NCBI GenBank assembly: GCA_003427395.1
Contig: BFEA01000019.1
Coordinates: forward strand, 91,180-122,232
Origin: Chara braunii
Lineage: Eukaryota; Streptophyta; Charophyceae; Charales; Characeae
Length of the DNA stretch: 31,053 bases
Direction of reading: 5' to 3'
Position 1 is the first letter of the stretch; each line of letters begins with the position of its first letter. The translations under genes were made by a program, and so were the position numbers. Positions 10,391 to 19,589 of this stretch are shown piece by piece. The notes beneath the pieces were generated by a model. It saw nothing but the letters and a program-made list of their open reading frames with translations, ran no database searches and was not told where the DNA came from.

Positions 10391-11396
10391 CCCAAAAAGT
10401 CAAGTCAGCCGCGGTCAGCCGTGATAGGACCGGGGAAATAGGGATCACTGAAGAAGAAATTACTCAGATGATCCGGGAACGAAAGGTCACTGAAGGGCAG
10501 AGAATCACTGAAGGCAGGTTAAAGGAAATGGATATAGGCGACGGAAACATAACGGAAAATGAGAAAAAACTCATAATAGAAACATTAAGATCATGCGACA
10601 AGATAGTAGCCTTTTGTGACGCAGAAAGAGGGCGAATAGATCCACGATATGTTAAACCTGCAAGAATCTATACTGTCCCTCACACTCCATGGAACGATGC
10701 AGGATGGAAGTGTGCGCAAAAGGAAAAGGAGATGACAGTAGACTTCCTCAAGGAGAAGATAAGGACATTTGTAGTGGAACCTTGTGAGAGCGCCTACGCG
10801 AATCGCTGGTTCTTCATAAGGAAATCAAACGGCAAACTACGATGGATACAGGACTTGCAGAAGACAAATAAGGTCACAGTGAGGGACGTTGGGTCCATCC
10901 CAAACGCGGATCTCCTATCTGAAGGCTCGGCAAGACGTTTAATTTACTCAGTTTGCGACCTTTTTTCGGGATATGATGAGATACCGCTAGACTACAGAGA
11001 CCGACATCTAACTGCGATGCACACACTGTTAGGCTTAGTTCAAATGATGGTGGTACCCATGGGGTGGACTAACGGTGTTGCAGTCTTTCAGAGAGCCATG
11101 GTTGCCGTTCTAGGAGAACCCATACCAAATCTGGTAGAGGTCTTCCTATATGACTTTCCGATCAAAGGACCATACGACAAAGATGAGGCAGAGGTATAAC
11201 CAGGAGTGAGGAAATTCATAGCCACCCACACAAAGGATATCAAGAAAGTATCAGTGAAGTTTAAAGATGCAAACCTTACGGTCAGTGGAACAAAAAACAG
11301 ATTGACAGTATCTTCTATAAAGATATCAGGTTACATCTGCAACAAGGATGGCAGACGCCCAGATCCGGCAAAGTTAGAAAAACTTATGAAATGACC
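10391..11396 (+). pseudogene. Ty3/Gypsy reverse transcriptase, disrupted
   Basis: Copies element RNA into cDNA. Visible blocks: FFIRKSNGKLRWIQDLQKTN (finger region), YSVCDLFSGYDEIPLD (motif A with the catalytic Asp), VVPMGWTNGVAVFQRAM (motif B) and VFLYDFPIKGP, which aligns with F-x-D-D in motif C but has Tyr for the first Asp. The thumb/connection continues to the K-[stop]-PTP motif. Stops: TAA at 11197 and TGA at 11392, the latter where the family has Trp before PTP. Even without stops the missing motif C Asp would probably inactivate the enzyme. Confidence 0.85.
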
Positions 11397-12017
11397 AACT
11401 CCCCTCAGACATATTACTGACATACGTCAGTTTCTAGGAGTGGTCGGATTCTGAAGGAATTTCATAAAAGGCTATGTTGCAAAGGCCGAACCCCTACGAA
11501 AGCTCTTGCGCAAGGGAGTAGAATGACAATGGACGAGTGAACAAGAGGATACAGTAAAAACGTTAAAATATGAGTTTAAGGAAGGAGGTCAAGTCCTTGG
11601 AGTACCTTACTTCGAAGATGAGGAAAACGTCCATTCGTCGTATGTACGGATGCGGGACCTGCCTTTGTTGGTGGAATCTTGGCTCAAAAGGATCAAGTCG
11701 GCAATGAAAGGCCTCTCAGATTCGAGAGTAAAACCTTAAACGCCACCGAAAGGAACTACTCACAATTTAAGAAAGAAGTTCTATGAGTCTTACATTGTTT
11801 AAATATTTTCCGACATTATATTTACGGGCGAAGGTTCGTACTGTGGGTCGATCCGACGATGGTGGCAGCTGTCTTACAAAAAGACTTCTCATTGACAGAT
11901 CCAACAGTCACCAGATGGCTCATGCATATAAGGATGTTTGACTACCTAGTAGAGCGAATATCCGGAGCTAAGAACTCAGTTGCTGATGGTCTCTCGCGAA
12001 TCCCTCTAGGCGGTTGA
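11397..12017 (+). pseudogene. RT connection and RNase H, disrupted
   Basis: RNase H removes the RNA strand during reverse transcription. After the PTP motif come DIRQFLGVVGF and, after an apparent one-base indel near 11628, VCTDAGPAFVGGILAQ (the TDAG-type RNase H start with first catalytic Asp), FESKTLNATERNYSQFKKE and the end ADGLSRIPL. TGA codons at 11452, 11524 and 11784 interrupt it. The frame ends at 12015-12017, at the second inversion junction; integrase, which should follow, is on the opposite strand beyond 5562. Confidence 0.82.
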
Positions 12018-12771
12018 TCAAACCTCGGCGCCTTTCTGAGACCTCTAGGTGAAATACTCTAATTAGCTCTACCAATTCTAAAGCCGACTCCCCGAACCTG
12101 GGCCCTTCCTTCCGGAGCGCGTAGTAGGCGTGATCTTCGTCACTGTTCCTCAAAAGGTTTCTAATCTCGAGGAAGGCTCGGTAGACCTCAATAAGGCGGC
12201 CAAGCCCCCCTAGAAAGCCTTCCAAGACAAAACCCGGGACAGGCAGCCTCAAGGCTTGTTCGGGTTGGGGCAAAAACCCTTCTCTAGCCAGTCGAAGTGA
12301 GACCACTACCGACCTATAGTCCCTGTCGTAGCAGCGTTCCTTCCTCCTTAGCTTGTCGACCACTTCCTGCAGTATGCGTCGCGCTGTTACCTCGTCTGCC
12401 CAAATATGAGAGTCGAGACTCGGAATTACCCCTAAGAGCGGATCCCACCGACTTCGTTCTACGGCTTGGAAAACTATGTCCGCTAGAACGGAAGACTGAT
12501 AATAGAGGAAACCTCTGACCGCTAATTCCAGGGATTCTTCAATTAGCCTGCCTCTCCTGTCGAACTCACACCCAACCTGGGGCGCGACCAGCAACCAGAC
12601 CCCCGGCCTCAATAGGATAGATCTCCACTCCTTATCTACTTTATCCAGATATCCTCGCCTGACAGCTTGCCCGGGTAAGGTAAATTTCACCCAATCTTCT
12701 CCAATGAACTCGGGTTCCCTATAGTCGAAGTGGCAAAGCTCAACTGGGTGCTCTATCTTGTCGTGAGGCAT
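12018..12771 (-). CDS. Unknown element ORF B, about 250 codons
   Basis: A clean minus-strand ATG frame starting directly after the stop of ORF A. It nominally runs to 11968, but the last 16 codons are antisense to RNase H. The product is mixed charged and hydrophobic, with DYREPEFIGEDWVKF, a GCEFDRRGRLIEE segment and a Leu-rich helical C-terminal half. It resembles no domain I know. DRRGRLI recalls DDRGRLIG in the plus-strand ORF at 5823-6152. Position between PBS and gag (after undoing the inversion) suggests a pre-gag protein. It is the longest uninterrupted coding-like frame in the element interior. Confidence 0.5.
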
Positions 12772-13479
12772 CTAGTCGTCCGCGGAGCTCCCGTCTAAAA
12801 TCCTGCCCCTATCTATCTCCCCACTTGTCTCCGCTCTCCTTACCTCATCTCTGACCCTGTACACGACTCTGCGCAACTGTCTACGTGTTGGAATCGCTCG
12901 GTCTAGACAGTAAGTAAGTAACCAGGCTAGCTCGAAGGCAGTTATCCTAAACTGTGTTGCCCTCTGTACTACAGCGAGTAGCCTCTGATGTCTCTACTCA
13001 TCACCAAAGACTACTCTTGTGAGGAATCTAGGAACGATAACCGCTCTGACAGAAGTAGCTCAAGGGAGCTCCCAGTCGTACGCAAAACGCACCGTGTAAA
13101 AGGCTACCGAGTCGGCTACACTCCTCTCCACAAACTCAATTAACACTCTCGCACCGAATCTACGTGCTAATGATGTCAGGCATTAGAGAGTGTGACAACG
13201 ATGGGCAGTCTCTATTACTAGATACCTCCACTCCTCCTCTGAGAGATATAGTCTAACGTTCACTTCTGCGCGAAGAGGTTCACTAGCACTGTCCCTTCTA
13301 ACACATACTCTAGGCTCCGCCTCAATTCTCGCCCACAGGAAGACGCCCTCGCGTATGACTAGACCTTGCTGTTCAGACGGCCTATACTTGCTCGACCCTT
13401 CCAAGGGAAGACTAATGACGTCACAGAAGCCGCTCCGCTCATCGAGGTGTACTTGAGACTCCGATTCGATGTAAACCAT
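12772..13479 (-). pseudogene. Unknown element ORF A, 235 codons with three internal stops
   Basis: One minus-strand frame from an ATG at 13479 to TAG at 12772-12774, interrupted by TAA 13183, TGA 13060 and TAG 12994 but with no frameshift. The C-terminal part is Arg-rich and helical (RRQLRRVVYRVRDEVRRAE). It is the first coding region after the primer-binding site and leader. The next ATG follows its stop codon immediately, as if the two were made from one transcript. Function unknown. Confidence 0.45.
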
Positions 13480-14344
13480 TCCTAAGCAAAATAAAAAATG
13501 GTTCTCCCTTAGTATGTCACTCTCTGTGCCACTCTCAGACTGTTGAGCTCATAGACCCCCACGACAGGCCTCCTCTGATCACCCCTGTATCCCTTCAAGA
13601 CGTCAACAGGCCTAGAAGAGAACCGCCCTTTGACGTATCTCTCCCTACCCTCGTGTCAAGAAGGAGGTCGGATCAATGTGCCATCGTCGCTGGGCTACCT
13701 TCCCTGTCGCGACCTGAGCACGAGCCGGCCAACTCATGTGCTCTAGGGTGGACCGAAGTCACACGCGAATAGGGAGGCGGTGTCTCACTCGTGCATCCTC
13801 ACTCCTATCCATGCCTCAAATCGGCCCACCTCAGGCATGGTCTCATATCCCGACTCGTGCTGTGAATCAATCCCCCCTGCTATCCATCAGAATCGACTAG
13901 CATGTCTAGTCCCTGCCCAACTCCTTGCAAATCCAGGGCGCTTCTCCCCTCCCCTTCAGTCCCTTCAAGTCGTCCCCTGCTCACGATTCTCTCTCTTAGA
14001 TTCAATATCTGGGTGGACTGACCAAAGGGTAGGGAAAATCAAAATGACGTCCCTCGATCACAAGAAAGGCAACAAGAATGAAATGCATGAAAGACGAGAA
14101 GAAAGCAGGAATCAGCGAAATCACGAAATGCAAAAATCACAATCTCACCGGTGAACGTCGATCATAGGTCGATGGGGGTGTCGTCTGCCCGCTCGTGCCC
14201 GTATTGTCCAACGTCTCACTTGGGCATTCAGACCACTGGCCAACTGCTTAGCCTCCTCCGTCTACCCTGTCCCATTCACATCCCTGTCCTGATCCTCTCA
14301 CATCCCCGCAGTTACAGGCGGACCGAAGTCCCGAGAGGCAGCCT
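13480..14344 (-). other. 5' leader of the element between PBS and first ORF
   Basis: About 865 bases on the element strand, without a convincing reading frame. A pyrimidine-rich stretch on the element strand (purine-rich on plus, about 14030-14150) lies in the middle. This is where packaging signals and the start of translation would be expected. No specific motif recognised. Confidence 0.4.
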
Positions 14345-14362
14345 TCCCCGGCAACGGCGCCA
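14345..14362 (-). promoter_or_regulatory. Primer-binding site complementary to tRNA-Asp
   Basis: On the minus strand the 18 bases read TGGCGCCGTTGCCGGGGA, beginning one base after the LTR end. This is the complement of the plant tRNA-Asp(GUC) 3' end (TCCCCGGCAACGGCGCCA), a primer used by plant Tat/Athila-type Gypsy elements. The 18-base match, TGG start and position beside the LTR make the call strong, and it fixes the element's direction as right to left. Confidence 0.88.
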
Positions 14363-14831
14363 CTATCGACTGGTAGAAGGGGGTCTGCCGGCACGCCGTC
14401 CGAACCCTATGCCTCGCGCCGCATCTATCACCCGCGGGAGGGTCGGTCGGGGCTCCTGTAACCTGCACAAAACATGTCAGTCCACATCCACGAAAACAAG
14501 TACCATAGCTGACTGTGACCGATGCAAGAAGAAACTCATGAGACACTGTCTAGCAGAAACAAAAGAAGTAGTAGTAGCATTCAGTCCAAAACAATTTGGT
14601 GTGAAACACTCATTCCTGCCTCAGCAGTACATCTCGCCCCTTTGTCTGGAAAATCCGTCTGAGTCCCTACAGACCTAGTCAACAAACGTCGCCTAATCCT
14701 CCTCCCGATTGGGTGACGCTTGTAACGCGCTCGTCGATCCCAAGGGACAGTGCTCGAACTCCCAGTGTCAGATGTAGCCTCCCTCGCCCATCGGGGCCAA
14801 AGCTCCAGATCAACCGTGACCATAGTTCGGA

Positions 14832-15305
14832 TGTACCCCTTCGGAAAGCCCACTTCACGAAAGTACCTGCTCGAGAGGCCCTCTTCGGTCGTAACTCTTC
14901 GGAAAGCCCACTTCATGAAAGTACCCCTTTAGGATAGTGTCCCTTCGGTAAAGTACCCTTCTGGTAAAAATGCCTGCTCGGTGAAGTATTCGCTCGGTAA
15001 AAAGTGTCCGCCCGAGAAAATGCCCGCTAGGTGAAGTGTCCGCTCGGTGAAGTGTATGCTCGGTGAAATGCCCCTTCGGCAAAGTGTCCGCTCGGTAAAT
15101 GTCCGCCCGGTCAATGTCCGTCCGGTCAGCGTGTCCGCTCGGTGGATGTCCGCCCGATAAGTATCCGCCCGGAAAGTGTCCGTTCGGTAAGTGTCCGTTC
15201 GGTGAGTGTTTACTCGGTAAAATGTCCCCTTCGGTTTGTTGCCCCTTCGGTGAAGTACCCCCTTCGGTAAAATACCCCTCCGGTAAGTTATCCCTCCGGT
15301 GAATA
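14832..15305. repeat. Degenerate 16-19-bp tandem array in the right LTR
   Basis: Counterpart of the left array with the same unit order and scattered substitutions. The array existed before transposition and was not expanded independently in each LTR. Confidence 0.8.
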
Positions 15306-15884
15306 GTATCTGTTCGGAATGCGTCCCTTCAGTTCTCCCGGTTCAATGGTCAGTCTTCACTGGGTGATCTGTTCTCTCCTCAAAAGGCCCCGCCCGTCCG
15401 GTGATCAGTATATGCCCGAAAGGTGACGTCACGATCGGACTCTGGCTGCGTTCGAGAAGCTCGCTGCGCCCTGTGTTCTGGCGGTCCCAAAGGCCCGTTA
15501 AGCCCAATAGCCTGTCGATGACCCGAAGGCCTGTCACTCGCGATGACCAGGCCGCGTCCGAATGCCTTGTTACACCCAGTGGTTCGACGACGCTCAAAGA
15601 GCTCAGTTCGCTGGACGATCTGCCCGCGCACAAAAACAGCCGCCTTGGCCAATGTCGGGTTGCCCCTTCCCTCACCCTCTCTTCGCACTGGCATTCCCCA
15701 TCCTCGCTTCAGCACTGCAGTCGTGCGAGCTTGCACGGTATGCCTCCCTGCTCCTTCGATTCAAGCTAGCAATCGCGCAGGCTTGCGCGGTGTCCTTTCA
15801 TGTTCCCCCGGTCGATCCCGCACATACACAGGATTCCACTCTCAGTCCGCGCAAGCGTTCACTTCGTCCCTTCCCCGCTGTTGG

Positions 15885-16500
15885 CTCTCCCGTACGTGCG
15901 ATAGTGCACGGATCTCCCCATGGTAACTCTCTCGTTCGCGCAGTGATGCGCAGATCTCCCCCGAAGTCAGCTCCCCCTTGTGCGCGATATGCACGGACCT
16001 CCCCCGCAGTTAGCTATCCCGTGCGAGCGATACCGCGCGGATGTCCCCCACAGTTAACTATCCCGTGCGTGCGATACTGCGCGGTTCTTCCCACGGTAAC
16101 TCCCCCGTACGCGTAGTAGTGCGTGGGTCTCCCCCCCGTAGTCAGCTCCTGTGCGAGCGATAGCGCGCGGATGTCCCCCGCAGTTCGCTCTCCCGTGCGC
16201 GCGATACGGCGCGGTTCTTCCCGCGGTAACTCCCCCACACGCGCAGTAGTGCGCGGGTCTCCCCCCGTAGTCAACTCTCGTGCGAGCGATAGCGCGCGGA
16301 TGTCCCTCGCAGTTCGCTATCCCGTGCGCGCGATACTGCGCGGTTCTTCCCGCGGTAACTCCCCCGCACGCGCAGTAGTGCGCGGGTCTCCCCCCCGTAG
16401 TCAGCTCCCGTGCGAGCGATAGCGCGCGGATGTCCCCCGCATTTCGCTATCCCGTGCGCGCGATACTGCGCGGATGTCCCCGCAGTTCGCTATCCGTGCA
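15885..16500. repeat. CpG-rich ~129-bp tandem array in the right LTR, one unit longer
   Basis: The GTAGTCA(G/A)CTC landmark occurs near 16138, 16268 and 16397, i.e. three units against two in the left LTR. The roughly 130-bp surplus matches the LTR length difference, showing a one-unit gain or loss since insertion or during reverse transcription. Confidence 0.75.
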
Positions 16501-17585
16501 CGTGATAGCGTGCGGAGGCACGCAGTGATGCGCGAGCGTTTGGACCCCCGTGAGCGAGTGCGCAATGACGCGCGAGCGCGCGCAGTGATGCGCGAGCGTT
16601 CGGACCCCCGTGGGCGAGTGCGCAATGACGTGCGAGTGCGCGCGTGGTGTGTGGGGCCGTGCGCTCGATCTTGACGCTGTGCAAGTGCGTGTGTGCGGTG
16701 CGGGAGGTCTCCGTGACTGTGATCTCCGTGCGTGTCACCTCGGCGCGTCCGAGAAGTGTCCCGTGCGTCTGTCGTGCGTCCTTGTCCCCCGTGCGTGTTC
16801 CGCACGTGTCTCACGCACCTGATCCTTCGTGCGCCTCTGTCTGTGCAAGCGGAGAATCCCCCATGCCTGGGCCTGGTTGGGCTTAAGTACTCCACCGGGC
16901 CCTTCCCATAAGTGCGTGTGTGTGTGCCACGCCCCGTGGTGCACCAAGGCTGCGAAACACTTGCAGCGCCTCGGTACCGCACCTGCGCCCGGGCCTGATT
17001 GGCCTTCGAAAAGCCACCGACGGAGGGGGCTTCTCGTAGGGAACTGGGCCCTCTGCAGCGGCCTGGTACCATGGCAAGTCCCGAGCCTGTCTTAGGCCTG
17101 CCCAGGCCTATGCGGTCCCCACGCAGCGGCGGTGCCGCTCTTAGGAGAAAATCCAGGCTGGGCCCCGTAAGTAAAATCGGTCTCGAATCAATTGGGCCTA
17201 GACGGACCCCTCGTCCTAGCGGGACCGCCCCTTCAAAGGAAAATCCAACCAGCCGAGTGGCCCACTTGCCCGTAGCGCCCGCCTGTGTCATTGCCGGTGA
17301 GCCCCGACTAGGTAAAGTAGCCCCCTCAATTGTGCCGTTAGCCCGCCTCGGTGTCGACGAGTCCCGGCCATGCAAAAACAATGCCAAACAAGGATGTCGC
17401 CGCCCCGCTCTTCGGAGTGCCGTCTCGTCGCACGATCGGCAAACATTGGTGGCCCGGATGGTCATGGCGTTGGTCCGCCTCACGGTCGGTAAACCTCGGC
17501 CAGGTAGAATACTGTCGAGTGGGGTTCTCGTTGCATGCCCTCTGAAAGGAAGTAAAGGGCGGCGTAGCATTGTAGCCGCCCGACA

Positions 17586-17589
17586 CCGT
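17586..17589. repeat. Putative target-site duplication, right copy (CCGT)
   Basis: Matches 1248-1251 exactly and abuts the terminal CA of the right LTR. The downstream flank is a short satellite-like repeat, suggesting that the element inserted into that repeat. Confidence 0.6.
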
Positions 17590-17830
17590 ACTGAGTCACT
17601 CGATGCCACACATGATCGAAATCCTGAACGGCATGGTAGAATACCTTGCTAGTGGGTTCAGGCCCCCGTTGTGCAATTGAGTGACCCAAATCCTGAAGTT
17701 GAGTAACCCAAATCCTGCAGTGCAGTACTGGGTCACTCGTTCCCACACATGATCAAGTTTGTGAGGCAGTTGAGTGACCCAAATCCTGCCGTGCAGTACT
17801 CGTGATCCCACGGTCAGTATTTTACATGTA
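17590..17830. repeat. Short satellite-like repeats around TTGAGTGACCCAAATCCTG
   Basis: The 19-mer TTGAGTGACCCAAATCCTG or a one-base variant occurs at 17677-17695, 17699-17717 and 17770-17788. CAGTACTGGGTCACTCG at about 17723 is its partial inverted copy. A longer phrase around GTCACTCG...CCACACATGATC occurs at about 17593 and 17733. The right LTR ends inside the first unit, so the giant element inserted into this repeat. Confidence 0.7.
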
Positions 17831-17899
17831 TTACCCAAAAAAGTGAGGAGATCTGTGTTCCCCTCCTCCTCTCCTTAACACTGGGCATGGCCGTGCAAA

Positions 17900-17975
17900 G
17901 AAAGCTTCCGGCCAGTGGCCAACCCCAAAAGAGGGTGGGGTTGGTCATAGGCCCACTGGATAGAAGATTTTCAGT
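17900..17975. repeat. Short inverted repeat (CCAACCCC / GGGGTTGG)
   Basis: GGCCAGTGGCCAACCCC and GGGGTTGGTCATAGGCCCACTGG form an imperfect stem around an AAAAGAGGGT loop. Probably a small fold-back unit. Confidence 0.5.
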
Positions 17976-18069
17976 ATTTTGCTTGCTGTTGTGCAATTAT
18001 CTCATTGGCTGGAGTATTTGGAGGGTGTCAGGATCGCCGCTGACAGAAGTCCAGTTTATTCCAGGAAAT

Positions 18070-18191
18070 GGGCCTCGCCGCACTACTCTCGAAATGTGCA
18101 AAACGAGAGTGAATCTTCCGCTAGAATATGGAAAGATACACTGCCAATATTTTTGTCTTTTGTGCATGTCCAGAGTAGTGCAGCGAGGCCC
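18070..18191. repeat. Long imperfect hairpin, 120 bp
   Basis: The left arm starting GGGCCTCGCCGCACTACTCT (18070-18103) pairs with the right arm ending AGAGTAGTGCAGCGAGGCCC (18158-18191) over about 34 bases with few mismatches; parts of the interior (AATATGG / CCAATATT) also pair. It could be a fold-back transposon or a small-RNA precursor. Confidence 0.65.
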
Positions 18192-18536
18192 AATGTGGAG
18201 GTTGTGATCCTATGGCTGGGAAACACTCTGCCCTGATTTCCGGTGGGAGGTCTCTGTTTTTTTTCTTTTCTTTTGCCTTTCTCCTGTTTTCTCAGCCCAA
18301 ATTCATAATGAACCTGTCAGGCCGCTGCCACTCAGTGTCACACTGGATCGGCCACACTCCTATCAGACTGCTAATGGGACCTCACCCCGGGAGCAAGATC
18401 CCACTACGGATGTATGTGGAGTGTATGTGGTTAGTGTTTAACGTGTGTGACTGTCAGGCATCGTGGATTTGGCAGGAAATCAGCGGTAGCCTGTTTTTGT
18501 GGATTAAGCCGGGGGGCTAAGTCCCACATAGTACAC

Positions 18537-18570
18537 CGTTGAGCCAGTTCAACCTTGAACTAGCTCAACG
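18537..18570. repeat. 16-bp stem with 2-base loop
   Basis: CGTTGAGCCAGTTCAA, CC, TTGAACTAGCTCAACG: a near-perfect palindrome with one mismatch. Part of the larger inverted arm; a related GTTGAGCTAGTTCAAC is at about 19550. Confidence 0.8.
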
Positions 18571-18680
18571 TGTGTGACCCCACGGGACGTCTGAGATGCA
18601 TCGGGAGCTGCACATCCAGGGGTTGTTCCTTTTTTTTTTTCTTTTTTTTTTTTTTGTTTTTCCCAAAACAACCCGATCGT

Positions 18681-18790
18681 CTGCTAGGGGTGCTGGTAAA
18701 AGCAGACACCACTAGCAGCATCGGGGAGGCTCCATCTATTGGTGGGGAGCAGCACCTGCTGGAAATCGGGTCCAGCGTCCCTGTATTATA
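18681..18790 (+). repeat. SINE-like dispersed unit, copy at 18.7 kb
   Basis: Begins with a 12-bp hairpin (CTGCTAGGGGTG ... CACCACTAGCAG, 18681-18718), then CTCCATCTATTGGTGGGGAG and GCACCTGCTGGAAATCGGGT followed by CCAGCGTCCCTGTA. The same order of modules occurs at about 21250-21356 and 24620-24723. A long T-rich run lies directly before it (18630-18660). Family unknown. Confidence 0.6.
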
Positions 18791-19024
18791 CAATGAGTGA
18801 AGCAGAGGTGACCTGTCCAGGGGTTGTTCCTAGGTGTATAAAATACAAAGACTTTCGTTTTTGTTTTTTGGTTCAAGAAAGGTGCTAAAAAATCCCTCCG
18901 CCCGAATAAAACGCCCCCTACCCTGCCCATATTCCGTTGAACTTCATACCCCACTTGGAGCAATCAATGAATTCAATCCCACCGGGCCATCGTCAATTTT
19001 TCTTGGGCACTAGGTCCGTTGTTG

Positions 19025-19057
<33 letters not shown>
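19025..19057. repeat. 33-base poly(A) run
   Basis: Uninterrupted A run followed by TTCAATTCCC. Similar runs are at 22832-22855 (24 A), 23325-23341 (17 A) and 27144-27167 (24 A), with T runs at 417-441 and 18630-18660. They are probably tails of retroposed sequences, although runs this long are also prone to length error in sequencing. Confidence 0.7.
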
Positions 19058-19058
<1 letters not shown>

Positions 19059-19157
19059 CAATTCCCATTAGCTAAGGGTTCAGTTTAGATAAGAGCTGGG
19101 ATGGTTGGATTTGGCCGGCGGCGTATTGGGTTCAATGGTGCTTGTGCCATCTTGACC

Positions 19158-19225
19158 TTCTGTGGGAGGACACTCTGACATTCTGTGGGAGGACACTCTG
19201 ACATCCATGGGAGGACACAATGACA
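19158..19225. repeat. Three tandem copies of a 23-bp unit
   Basis: TTCTGTGGGAGGACACTCTG plus ACA occurs at 19158-19180 and 19181-19203 identically. A third, diverged copy (CCATGGGAGGACACAATGACA) follows. Confidence 0.8.
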
Positions 19226-19589
19226 GAGTGTTCATGCTGTGTTTGGCTGTGCAGCCTCAAACTCGTTCCTACGAAGGCACCAAGCCAGGCGTGCTGTCGA
19301 CGTTCATTTCATGTTGACAATGTAGAGAGTCCATGTCTCCGACGTAGTATGCGGAGCCTTTCACTGAGGATTGTTGTATTTTCCATTTTACTTTTTGGAA
19401 AATAGGGACAAAGATTTTAGTAGCATTTGGTTATTCATTGCTTTGAATTCTGGGAAATAGGGGGAAAAAAACTTTCAGCAGCATTTGATTCTCCTTTTTT
19501 GCCTTTGTTTTGAGTTTTTAAGATGCAAAAACCGTGTCACACCGTTGCGTTGAGCTAGTTCAACGGTGCATGTGGGACTTGGCCCCGGG

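Larger units (their letters stand above)
1252..17585 (-). mobile_element. Giant Ty3/Gypsy LTR retrotransposon with internally inverted gag-pol
   Basis: Two direct repeats of 3.09 and 3.22 kb flank about 10 kb of retroelement coding sequence. The left repeat begins TGTCGACC and ends CCCAACA; the right begins TATCGACT and ends CCCGACA. CCGT precedes the left repeat (1248-1251) and follows the right one (17586-17589), consistent with a short target duplication. Inside the right LTR, on the minus strand, is a site complementary to the tRNA-Asp 3' end; inside the left LTR is a G tract. The element thus reads right to left. Integrase and two 5' ORFs follow that direction, but gag to RNase H (about 5560-12010) is reversed. 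RT before integrase identifies Ty3/Gypsy, and the tRNA-Asp primer recalls plant Tat/Athila relatives. All genes carry stops or frameshifts, so the copy is dead. Confidence 0.88.
14364..17585 (-). repeat. Right long terminal repeat (5' LTR of the element)
   Basis: About 3220 bp. It is the 5' LTR because the primer-binding site lies directly beside it on the minus strand. The outer end CCCGACA matches CCCAACA of the other copy; the inner end is TATCGAC instead of TGTCGAC, so the terminal CA on the element strand has decayed to TA. The array at about 14832-15305 and the 129-bp array at about 15885-16500 correspond to those of the left copy. At about 3.2 kb it is long for a Ty3/Gypsy LTR. Confidence 0.9.
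18511..19588. mobile_element. Putative fold-back / TIR element about 1.08 kb
   Basis: The sequence around 18511-18570 (GGCTAAGTCCCACAT, CACCGTTGA, then a hairpin) is repeated in inverse at 19540-19588 (ATGTGGGACTTGGCC, TTCAACGGTG). The arms are about 50 bases with indels. The left arm contains a near-perfect 16-bp stem with a 2-base loop (18537-18570). The interior holds a SINE-like unit, poly(T), poly(A) and 23-bp tandem repeats but no transposase. Ends and target duplication could not be fixed. Confidence 0.5.

Noticed and set aside
5537-12017. Plus-strand block as an independent nested retrotransposon
   Set aside because: No second LTR pair, PBS or integrase accompanies it, and it supplies exactly the modules missing from the minus-strand flanks.
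16401-17609. Minus-strand open frame of 402 codons in the right LTR
   Set aside because: It lies in GC-rich LTR sequence with Arg/Gly/Pro-rich composition, is broken into several frames in the other LTR, and overlaps the tandem array. Likely a composition effect.
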